This document shows positions 16,620 to 23,516 of a stretch of DNA of 64,000 nt, in pieces. Made by a program: the position numbers and the translations under genes. Numbering within the stretch: position 1 is the first letter of the stretch; each line of letters starts with the position of its first letter. A model generated the notes under the pieces. It saw only the letters and a list, made by a program, of their open reading frames with translations, was not told where the DNA came from and made no database searches. The DNA comes from Shouchella patagoniensis (GTDB lineage Bacteria > Bacillota > Bacilli > Bacillales > Bacillaceae_D), in assembly GCF_002019705.1 (NCBI RefSeq), contig NZ_KV917377.1:4393085-4457084 (forward strand), in the 5' to 3' direction.

Positions 16620-17882
16620 ATGTCCATTATTCATGTGAAAAACAATCAACTGGAATCACGAATCGATGAAGTCATTCATATTCAATTTAAACAATTACAT
16701 CCTAATCAAATGTATAAAATTATCTTACGACGGCGTGCGGTCACGAAGACACAGATCATTTATAGAGAATCATGGGCTAACTTTACTTCAAGTCTAGAAG
16801 GAACAATTGATGTAACAAATCAAAAACCTGTAGCTGGTTCGTACGATACGGTTAATGCAATGGGTTTGTTTTGGTCAATGGACGTTATAAAGAAAGAAGA
16901 GAATAAAGGCGAACCCTATATAAAATTAGCTCCTCATCAATTTGAATTATCGATTGAATTAAATGATCAAGTAATTGAACGGAAATTCTTAACAAAACGT
17001 TGGTATGACAATGAAATGAAGAGAAAAGAAGTCAATGAGGGGGGTGTCATTGGATCGTATTTCTATCATCAAGGTCAAGAAAGCCGACCAACGGTTATTG
17101 TCCTTTCAGGTTCAGAAGGAGGCATCTATGAATTCGTTGCGGGACCACTCGCTTCAGGTGGATTTAATGTATTAGCAATTGCTTACTTTGGCGTTGAAGG
17201 AACAACAGATCGATTAGTGAATATTCCATTGGAGCGAGTCGAGGACGCCATAAAGTGGTTAATAAAACAAGATGAATCAAATAAAATATGGATTGGGGTT
17301 CATGGGACATCCCGTGGAAGTGAGATTGCGCTATGGTCAGCGGTATTGTTTGATGAAGTGAAAGCGGTTGTTTCAATGAATGGATCAGGTATTGCATTTT
17401 CCGGAATTGTTCCTTGGACAGATGATTTGAAGTTACCACCTGCTTGGTTATATAAAGGAGAGTCTCTGCCATATGCATCGCCTAACAATCCTGTTCATGT
17501 CGCGCTTTCATGCAAAGCGCTTTATCAAAAAGGGAAAAATGGAGCACTAGATTGGTACGATGCACTCTATAATGATGAGCTCTATCGGAAAGAAGCAACC
17601 ATCCCAATTGAAGCGACAAAAAAAGATATTTTGTTTATATCTGGTGCATCGGATCAGATGTTTCGTTCGTCTTTGTTTTCTTCTGTGAGTCGATCAAAGT
17701 GGATCAAACAAATCAATTATGAAGGCGCAGGTCATGAAATAGGTATTCCACATGTGCCCATTTATGCAAATAAGTTTACAGGTGGTACGAAAGAAGCTAC
17801 TTATAAGGCTAGTTTTGATTCATGGGAAAAAATGAAAGAATGGTTTATTTTAAGTTATCAAAATCGGTTGAGAACCAAATGA
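16620..17882 (+). CDS. Acyl-CoA thioesterase/BAAT-family alpha/beta hydrolase
   Basis: A 420-residue protein with the bile-acid-CoA thioesterase layout: an N-terminal beta-sandwich (residues about 1-130) and a C-terminal alpha/beta hydrolase. The nucleophile elbow reads GTSRGSE, with Ser in the position where other members carry Cys or Ser. The likely acid is in ISGASDQMFRS and the His is in GAGHEIGIP. Bacterial members probably hydrolyse acyl-CoA or related thioesters; the substrate is unknown. A start after AAAGGGTG fits. Monocistronic. Confidence 0.82.
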   Translation: MSIIHVKNNQLESRIDEVIHIQFKQLHPNQMYKIILRRRAVTKTQIIYRESWANFTSSLEGTIDVTNQKPVAGSYDTVNAMGLFWSMDVIKKEENKGEPYIKLAPHQFELSIELNDQVIERKFLTKRWYDNEMKRKEVNEGGVIGSYFYHQGQESRPTVIVLSGSEGGIYEFVAGPLASGGFNVLAIAYFGVEGTTDRLVNIPLERVEDAIKWLIKQDESNKIWIGVHGTSRGSEIALWSAVLFDEVKAVVSMNGSGIAFSGIVPWTDDLKLPPAWLYKGESLPYASPNNPVHVALSCKALYQKGKNGALDWYDALYNDELYRKEATIPIEATKKDILFISGASDQMFRSSLFSSVSRSKWIKQINYEGAGHEIGIPHVPIYANKFTGGTKEATYKASFDSWEKMKEWFILSYQNRLRTK

Positions 17883-18025
17883 TATAAAACGTTCCGATAA
17901 ACGAAAAAATCATTAACATAATGTTGATGTTTCACAACCTTTTAATCTTTTTCATCGTCGTTAGCAAATAAATTGCGTTACAATGAGATGCATGCTTTTG
18001 GACGAACTTGAAGGAGATTACATCT

Positions 18026-18880
18026 GTGAAATATATGAAAATACTTATTGGGCTTTTATTATGTATGGTCTTTGTAATCGGGGGCATTTATTTATATGCT
18101 CGTTTTATTGAACCGAAGCGTTTAGATATAACTAGCCATCACATTTCAAGTGAATCAATTGGAGAAGAGCTGGATGGTTTTAAAATTATTCAATTTAGTG
18201 ACACTCATATTGGAGAAGATTATTCGATTGAACAACTGGATGAGCTCGTTCAGCGTATAAACGAAGTAGAACCAGACTTAATCGTTTTTACTGGGGATTT
18301 AATTGAAGACTCAAGCGACTTTGATAAGGAAGATAAAGTGGCGGAGTCGCTTAGCCGCCTGCAAGCACCTTATGGGACTTATGCTATTTCTGGAAACCGG
18401 GAAGTTGGTGGTGCTGGGATATCACCGTATGAAGGTATTTTAGCTAAGGCAGGGATTAATTTTCTAAGGAATGAGTCGATTACGATTGATGTAAATGGCG
18501 AGTCTTTAGTTATAGTCGGACTTGATGATTATATGTTAGGAGAACCACAACCAGAGTCGGCTTTTGCGGGAGTGGCTGCGGAAGATTTCACAGTCACACT
18601 CGTGCATGAGCCTGATGTTGTTGAGGATTTAAAATCCTATCCGTTTGACTTGCAGTTATCAGGTCATAGTCACGGTGGGCAGGTTCGACTTCCGATAATT
18701 GGTGACCTCTACACACCTCCGCTAGCGGAAAAATATCCTGTCGGACGCTATGAAATCGAAGGGGGCATTAAGCCAATCACGTTATACGTGAATCGTGGCA
18801 TTGGAATGGCAAGAGTGCCTTATCGATTCTTGAGTATACCAGAAGTAAGCGTGTTTACGCTTGAGAGTGAACAAGATTAA
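18026..18880 (+). CDS. Membrane-anchored metallophosphoesterase, YkuE-like
   Basis: A 284-residue protein with one N-terminal transmembrane helix (about 5-25) and a calcineurin-type phosphoesterase domain facing outward. Motifs: D59-x-H61 (FSDTHIG), G-D91 (FTGDLIE), the SGNRE stretch in place of the usual GNH(D/E), VHEPD, and the metal motif SGHSHGGQ. The GNH histidine is replaced by Arg (R125), which is unusual and may lower activity. I chose the GTG at 18026, 9 nt after GGAGA, over a TTG at 18008. It has a terminator of its own. B. subtilis YkuE is an exported relative. Confidence 0.82.
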   Translation: MKYMKILIGLLLCMVFVIGGIYLYARFIEPKRLDITSHHISSESIGEELDGFKIIQFSDTHIGEDYSIEQLDELVQRINEVEPDLIVFTGDLIEDSSDFDKEDKVAESLSRLQAPYGTYAISGNREVGGAGISPYEGILAKAGINFLRNESITIDVNGESLVIVGLDDYMLGEPQPESAFAGVAAEDFTVTLVHEPDVVEDLKSYPFDLQLSGHSHGGQVRLPIIGDLYTPPLAEKYPVGRYEIEGGIKPITLYVNRGIGMARVPYRFLSIPEVSVFTLESEQD

Positions 18881-18954
18881 ACAGGTGGGAAAGGGGTTTA
18901 CATCGTCATTTATCATTAGACCTGAAGTTCTTTATCTGAGAGATAGAAGTACTT

Positions 18955-18981
18955 AGATGGCTGTTGTCAGCCATCTTTTAT
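18955..18981 (+). terminator. Rho-independent terminator
   Basis: Perfect 9-bp stem AGATGGCTG/CAGCCATCT, 4-nt loop, then TTTATTAT. Confidence 0.8.
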
Positions 18982-19087
18982 TATAAAACGAAAATAGGCG
19001 AATGTCTGTTTCTATCGTGCGCAAGTCATGGTAGAATGAAAAAAAGAAAATAGGAGCGGAAATAATAAGGAAAGGGAGGAATGAAAA

Positions 19088-19471
19088 ATGCAAGATCAAG
19101 AGATTCTACAGCTCATATTGGACAAGCTGACGGGTGTAGAAGGCAAAGTTAACGGTTTAGTGAAGAGGTTTGATGGATTAGAGCAGAGGTTTGATGGATT
19201 AGAGCAGAGGATTGATGGATTAGAGCAGAGGATTGATGGTTTAGAGAAAAAGTTTAGTGGATTAGAAAAAAAGTTTAGTGGATTAGAAACAAGGTTTGAT
19301 CGGTTAGAGACTGAAATGAAGGAAGTAAAAGAAGAGCAGGTCATGATTAAGCAAGCCGTCTTCGAAACAAACGAGCGTGTGAAACAATTGGTAGAAAACC
19401 AGAAATCGATCTTTGAAATTTTAGGGGACCATGAAGTAGCAATTCGGACCTTAAGACGAAAGCCCGTTTAA
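19088..19471 (+). CDS. Heptad-repeat coiled-coil protein
   Basis: 127 residues, highly charged, no membrane segment. Residues 27-75 are seven consecutive seven-residue repeats (RFDGLEQ, RFDGLEQ, RIDGLEQ, RIDGLEK, KFSGLEK, KFSGLET, RFDRLET), and coiled coil continues to about residue 110. Each repeat equals one heptad, so the protein should form a rod, probably a parallel bundle. Bacillus genomes hold many such proteins of unknown function; phage-tail and chromosome-associated roles have been suggested for similar sequences, but nothing here supports one. GGGAGGA precedes the ATG. A terminator follows. Confidence 0.75.
   Translation: MQDQEILQLILDKLTGVEGKVNGLVKRFDGLEQRFDGLEQRIDGLEQRIDGLEKKFSGLEKKFSGLETRFDRLETEMKEVKEEQVMIKQAVFETNERVKQLVENQKSIFEILGDHEVAIRTLRRKPV
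19166..19312 (+). repeat. Seven 21-bp tandem repeats inside coding sequence
   Basis: Seven in-frame copies of a 21-bp unit (first copy 19166-19186). Copies 1 and 2 are identical; copies 3-7 diverge by a few bases. Each adds one coiled-coil heptad. Copy-number change would keep the frame. Confidence 0.9.
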
Positions 19472-19497
19472 GATAATTTATAATTTCATCGATCACT

Positions 19498-19533
19498 AGG
19501 TTTCTTCAGCAAAAGGAAGAGACCTTTTTTTGT
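19498..19533 (+). terminator. Rho-independent terminator
   Basis: Stem AGGTTTCTTC/GAAGAGACCT (one mismatch) followed by T7, downstream of the coiled-coil gene. Confidence 0.7.
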
Positions 19534-19555
19534 GTTCAAGGAATCTAGTAGTGCT

Positions 19556-19587
19556 AAAGCAGCTGTACAACCGTGTACAGCTGCTTT
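19556..19587 (-). terminator. Hairpin after NlpC/P60 gene
   Basis: Perfect 14-bp stem AAAGCAGCTGTACA/TGTACAGCTGCTTT with a 4-nt loop, just past the end of the leftward NlpC/P60 gene. The U-tract is short. Confidence 0.7.
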
Positions 19588-19591
19588 ATGT

Positions 19592-20815
19592 TTACCGTTT
19601 TTGCAACAAATCATCGTGTATTTTTGTTGCTTCTGGCACACGTACAGCCGTGACATAGCGATCGCGCCAGTAATTGCTCGCAGCGAAATTGGTTACTGTT
19701 ACACCTTGTGATAAAGTAACGTGGACAACCCGGTCTTCGGAAATGTAAATTGCTGGATTGAGTGTATTCCCCTCGAAGAAAACAATGTCCCCTGGACGTA
19801 CGTCCTCACGGGCAATTTCATCTCCATGCTCGAGTTGACCGCTCGCGTAGCGAGGTAGTTCAATGCCGTAACTTTCCCGGAACGCGTATTGAATAAATCC
19901 GGCCGTATCAAAACCTTCTGGTGTTACTCCACCTTGCTTATATGGAACTTCCCCTACATATTTGGTTGCGACTGAAACAACAGGAACTTCGGCTTCAAGT
20001 GTTAAGTCATTGAATCGACGAACCCCGGCAAATTGTTCTTGCCAATACGTTGATGTTAAGTGTCCGATTGTGACCGATTCAGAGCGGCTTGCATGAATGA
20101 ATTGGTTATTACCAGCGTAAATGCCGTTATGGGAGATACCAGGTTTGTATGTATCTTTAAAAAAGACTACATCACCGGGTTGGATGTCTTCTAACTCGAT
20201 TTCTTCTCCAACTAACCATTGTTCTTCAGCGGACCTGGGCAAAAATATTCCCATTTGGCGAAAAACATAATTGGTTAGGCCGGAGCAATCAAAACCAATT
20301 TCTGGATCAGCTTCACCAAAAATATATGGAATCCCAATGTATTTCGCGGCTTCTTGTACAAACGGATCTAAAGAAAGTGCTGGTTCTTCCGTAATTCGTT
20401 TCGCTCCTAAGTAACGAGGGTTCCAATACGCGCTTGTTGATAGCTCTGTTGTAATGACACCTTTTGATTGAGTGACATGCAAGATTGTATCGTTCCCAGC
20501 GTAAATAGCGACATGAGTTGGGGTAGTTGAAGCACCAAAAAAGATTAAATCTCCTCGTTCTAATTCAGCTCTTTCCACACTTTCCCCTTGTTTCCATTGT
20601 TCACGGACGGTGCGAGGTAGTGGTGCATCCCAAGTTTCTTTCGTAACATATTGTACAAACCCGGATGGATCAAATCCTTGATCGGGTGTATTTCCTCCAA
20701 ATTGATAAGGAGTGCCAAGGTACCGCTCTCCTGTTTCGACAAGTTCAGCTTCAGCCATTGAACAAAATACAGCTAGTTGCATAGCAACTAGTACACCTAC
20801 AAATACTTTTTTCAT
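19592..20815 (-). CDS. Secreted protein with three NlpC/P60 domains
   Basis: A 407-residue secreted cell-wall or polymer hydrolase. A signal peptide ends near residue 23 (CSMAEA). Three NlpC/P60 domains follow: about 25-140, 150-268 and 278-395. Only the middle one has the full catalytic set: C177 (GFDCSGL), H229 (SHNGIYAG) and H241. Domain 1 has Pro at the Cys position (GFDPSGF) but keeps H101. Domain 3 has Thr (GFDTAGF) and Asn in place of the first His. Length and three-domain layout resemble B. subtilis PgdS, a gamma-polyglutamate hydrolase, but single-activity gamma-DL-endopeptidase action on peptidoglycan is equally possible. No pgs genes are near. Confidence 0.82.
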   Translation of the reverse strand: MKKVFVGVLVAMQLAVFCSMAEAELVETGERYLGTPYQFGGNTPDQGFDPSGFVQYVTKETWDAPLPRTVREQWKQGESVERAELERGDLIFFGASTTPTHVAIYAGNDTILHVTQSKGVITTELSTSAYWNPRYLGAKRITEEPALSLDPFVQEAAKYIGIPYIFGEADPEIGFDCSGLTNYVFRQMGIFLPRSAEEQWLVGEEIELEDIQPGDVVFFKDTYKPGISHNGIYAGNNQFIHASRSESVTIGHLTSTYWQEQFAGVRRFNDLTLEAEVPVVSVATKYVGEVPYKQGGVTPEGFDTAGFIQYAFRESYGIELPRYASGQLEHGDEIAREDVRPGDIVFFEGNTLNPAIYISEDRVVHVTLSQGVTVTNFAASNYWRDRYVTAVRVPEATKIHDDLLQKR

Positions 20816-21023
20816 AGTAAAAACCTCCCGTATGGAATATCGGCAGGAAAGAAGAGGGTTTTAGTGGAGATGTCTATTTTTTGTGTTGGGAAATATTATT
20901 AAATGGCTTATAACCATTGTTAAATAAGGTTTTTTGGTGATTGAAAAAATTATTATTTTTTTATGGATAAGGTATTCTGTATTTAAGTAAGAGATAATTA
21001 ATTAAATAGGGGAATCATAAGAC

Positions 21024-21110
21024 ATGGTTATTTTGACCTTTTTAACGTTTGGTTTATCATTTTTTACCTTATCCATTTTTTTAGGGACTTTAGGTCTGTT
21101 TTATGATTGA
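21024..21110 (+). CDS. Possible 28-residue membrane peptide
   Basis: A short frame starting ATG at 21024 encodes one hydrophobic helix (VILTFLTFGLSFFTLSIFLG) and ends GLFYD. AGGGG lies about 12 nt upstream, which is rather far. Single-helix peptides of this size exist in Bacilli, but I cannot assign a family. A second short frame (TTG at 21134 to 21235, behind GAGGTGAG) is also possible. The rest of 20816-21382 holds the repeat at 21232-21255 and the Zur box. Confidence 0.3.
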   Translation: MVILTFLTFGLSFFTLSIFLGTLGLFYD

Positions 21111-21231
21111 TAAGGAATGAGGTGAGAGATATCTTGAACGAGACAAAAGGTAATTCCTTTTTAAATTGTAGAATGCAACAGTTGTTCACTAAATCAATCG
21201 TTGCGACGAAGAGTAGTCTTTTTAGGGTTAT

Positions 21232-21255
21232 GTAAAAACGATCACATGTTTTTAC
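21232..21255. promoter_or_regulatory. Inverted repeat, possible operator
   Basis: GTAAAAAC and GTTTTTAC separated by 8 bp, perfect arms, no U-tract after it. It sits 37 bp upstream of the Zur box before rpsN2. An operator is more likely than a terminator, but no binding protein is obvious. Confidence 0.35.
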
Positions 21256-21291
21256 AACTTACTAGTTGCGCAAAAGAGAAGAGGGTGCTAT

Positions 21292-21312
21292 AATTCGTAA
21301 TCATTACGATTT
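21292..21312. promoter_or_regulatory. Zur box upstream of rpsN2
   Basis: ATTCGTAATCATTACGATTT matches the Bacillus Zur operator (inverted CGTAAT around one base) almost perfectly. It implies repression by zinc-loaded Zur. Confidence 0.85.
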
Positions 21313-21382
21313 GTGTCGTTGTTGAATGATACATAGACTCAAGTGCGTGTGTAAACAATGATTTAAAAGTGAGGTTTAGTAG

Positions 21383-21652
21383 GTGGCTAAAAAATCAAAA
21401 GTCGCAAAGGAATTAAAACGGCAGGAGCTTATTGAACGTTACGCTGAATGTCGTAAAGCGTTAAAAGAACAAGGTGATTACGTTGCGTTAGCCAAATTGC
21501 CACGTGATTCATCTCCAATAAGGCTCACTAGAAGATGCAGGGTTACTGGACGTCCGCGTGGTGTTTTGCGCGAGTTTGAGTTGTCTCGAATCACGTTTCG
21601 TGAACTCGCACATAAAGGGCAAATACCTGGAGTAAAAAAAGCAAGCTGGTAA
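21383..21652 (+). CDS. rpsN2: 30S ribosomal protein S14, zinc-independent form
   Basis: An 89-residue S14 of the C-minus type: the C-terminal half ([43 protein letters not shown]) is typical, and the two CxxC zinc motifs of the short S14 are missing (only one Cys). In B. subtilis the homologue (YhzA/RpsN2) replaces zinc-binding S14 when zinc is scarce, freeing zinc while keeping ribosomes working. The Zur box upstream and the znuA gene downstream fit this exactly. The start is a GTG at 21383 behind GAGG. Confidence 0.93.
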   Translation: MAKKSKVAKELKRQELIERYAECRKALKEQGDYVALAKLPRDSSPIRLTRRCRVTGRPRGVLREFELSRITFRELAHKGQIPGVKKASW

Positions 21653-21676
21653 GGAACATATTTTTTTGTCTTTTTT

Positions 21677-21697
21677 AAATCGGAATGATTACGAAAG
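21677..21697. promoter_or_regulatory. Second Zur box, before znuA
   Basis: AAATCGGAATGATTACGAAA, one arm imperfect relative to the first Zur box. It lies between the rpsN2 stop and the znuA start and touches the znuA ribosome site, so Zur could block znuA separately. Confidence 0.7.
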
Positions 21698-21709
21698 GGG
21701 TTTGTTGTT

Positions 21710-23077
21710 TTGAAGAAATTAATGGCATCAGCAAGTGTAGCTGTCTTATTTTTGCAAGCTTGCTCAAACGCAGAAACAGATTCATCGAACGAGGCGAGTG
21801 GTGATGAGGGAGTAGGCGAGAAGCTTACGATTATGACGTCGATTTTTCCTTTAGAGGATTGGACAAAGAAAATTGGTGGAGACTATGTCGATGTTACAAA
21901 TGTTGTCCCTGTTGGAGCCGATGCCCATTCTTATGAGCCTACACCTAATGAAATGATCTCGGTCGCTGAAGCAGACGCATTCATATACAATGGGGCTGGA
22001 ATTGAAGCTTTTGCAGATAGCATTGTTGGTGCGGTTGAAAACCAAGATGTTATCGTTCTTGAGGCGAGTGGTGGGGTTGATTTAATCGAAGACAACCATG
22101 ATCACGATCATGACCATGGAGACGACAATCATAGTCATAGTGATGATGATCACGATCATGATCATGAGCATGGCGATGGAGACGACCATAGTCACAGCGA
22201 TGGTGATCACGATCATGACAACGCGGGCATCGCCTATATCGACGGTTTGAGCGATCACTATCATTCAGGTGATGAGGTTCGTTTAACCGTCCGTGAAGAG
22301 GAAGAAAGTAGCCATGACCACTGGCATTGGTATACGCTTGCGCCAGGTGCTGATCCAGCTGATGATGAGGCATGGGAGGTCGTGCCTGACAACGGCACAG
22401 ATACGTATGAAGGAACGGCCGAAGAGGATGATCAACAAATACAGGCGAAGCTTTTTAATGATGACCATGACGTCATCGCCCAAAGTGAGCCGGTAACGAT
22501 TGCGATTGATGACCATGACGACGCTCACGGTCATGGTCATTCTCATGGTGATTATGATCCACATGTATGGCTGGATCCAGTGTTATCAGTTGAGATGGCT
22601 GAAGAAATTAAAACGTTACTCGTAGAGCTAATGCCGGAACAAAAAGCGTATTTTGAAGAAAATTTCGAAACGTTAAAGACCGATTTTGAAGAACTAGACC
22701 AAAGCTTCCAAGAACTTGCAGAGCAAGCTGAAAAAGATACGTTTATTGTTTCTCACGCAGGTTATGGGTATTGGGAAAACCGTTATGGGCTCAATCAAAT
22801 TGGTATCGCAGGTATTTCTCCGACGAGTGAACCTTCACAAAGTCAGTTAGTGAAAACTATTGAGCAAGCAGAAGAGCTAGGTCTTGAATATGTTCTTTTT
22901 GAACCAAATATTACACCTTCAGTCGCACAAACAGTGCAAAGTCATCTAGGAGCTGAAGCTCTACCCATTCATCCGTTAGAAGCGTTAACGGATGAAAATG
23001 TTGAAGCTGGAGTCGATTATTTTTCATTGATGCATGAGAACATAGAAACCCTCCGAACAGCTTTATCAGCTAATTAA
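21710..23077 (+). CDS. znuA: Zinc ABC transporter substrate-binding lipoprotein with inserted domain
   Basis: A surface lipoprotein of 455 residues that captures Zn(II) for an ABC importer (lipobox LQAC, lipid Cys at C18). The cluster A-I metal-receptor fold is split: N-lobe 38-128 with metal ligand H73 (GADAHSYEP), and C-lobe from about 283 with H285 (DYDPHVWLD) and the later VSHAGYGY His. Between them lies an insert of about 150 residues: a His/Asp-rich tract (129-171), a small beta-rich domain (about 173-266) and a second His tract (266-280). Usual ZnuA proteins have only a short His loop. TTG start behind AAAGGGG. The permease and ATPase genes are not here; a terminator follows. Confidence 0.88.
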   Translation: MKKLMASASVAVLFLQACSNAETDSSNEASGDEGVGEKLTIMTSIFPLEDWTKKIGGDYVDVTNVVPVGADAHSYEPTPNEMISVAEADAFIYNGAGIEAFADSIVGAVENQDVIVLEASGGVDLIEDNHDHDHDHGDDNHSHSDDDHDHDHEHGDGDDHSHSDGDHDHDNAGIAYIDGLSDHYHSGDEVRLTVREEEESSHDHWHWYTLAPGADPADDEAWEVVPDNGTDTYEGTAEEDDQQIQAKLFNDDHDVIAQSEPVTIAIDDHDDAHGHGHSHGDYDPHVWLDPVLSVEMAEEIKTLLVELMPEQKAYFEENFETLKTDFEELDQSFQELAEQAEKDTFIVSHAGYGYWENRYGLNQIGIAGISPTSEPSQSQLVKTIEQAEELGLEYVLFEPNITPSVAQTVQSHLGAEALPIHPLEALTDENVEAGVDYFSLMHENIETLRTALSAN

Positions 23078-23091
23078 ATAAATAAAAAAAG

Positions 23092-23121
23092 AGCTTTGCA
23101 GTTTATCTGCAAAGCTTTTTG
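23092..23121 (+). terminator. Rho-independent terminator
   Basis: Perfect 10-bp stem AGCTTTGCAG/CTGCAAAGCT, loop of 5, then TTTTTG. The following gap to 23516 shows only a 7-bp-arm inverted repeat, ATTAATA-AG-TATTAAT, at 23318-23333, a possible operator for the peptide transporter operon. Confidence 0.88.
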
Positions 23122-23516
23122 TAATGACCCTCAAACTCAATTGAGGGGGGAGACTCGGGATGGATGAATTACCGAGTTTTGGATGATTCCTGTGCCTGTT
23201 TTAAATACTACCATACTCATCGGATAAGTAAAGGATTATTTTCGGAGAAATTTTCGTTTAAATGAGTGAACGGTTTCACTCTTATTAAAATGCTAAGGAT
23301 TAACCTTGAATAGCTTGATTAATAAGTATTAATAGCGTTTTTAGATCAAATTTATCAAGCGCATATACAGAAACAGACGAACGAATTAATTGATTATTAG
23401 CGATGGTAGGATATAAATTCGCGTTGACTTATCGGAATTATGTGTTTTAATAAAAGTAGTTTCAAGAAATCAATTAATTTTACACAAAGCTCAGGGATAA
23501 AGAGGGAGGAAAAGCA

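Noticed and set aside
19166-19312. Tandem repeats as a possible replication or plasmid iteron array
   Set aside because: Repeats are exactly in frame inside a coding sequence and each encodes one heptad; no replication gene is nearby.
22082-22262. Possible CRISPR-like or microsatellite repeat in GATCAC/CATGAC-rich DNA
   Set aside because: The pattern follows His and Asp codons in znuA and has no spacer structure.
21851-22564. Long antisense frames with His/Met-rich translations opposite znuA
   Set aside because: They mirror the repetitive His-Asp codons of znuA and have no ribosome sites or family likeness.
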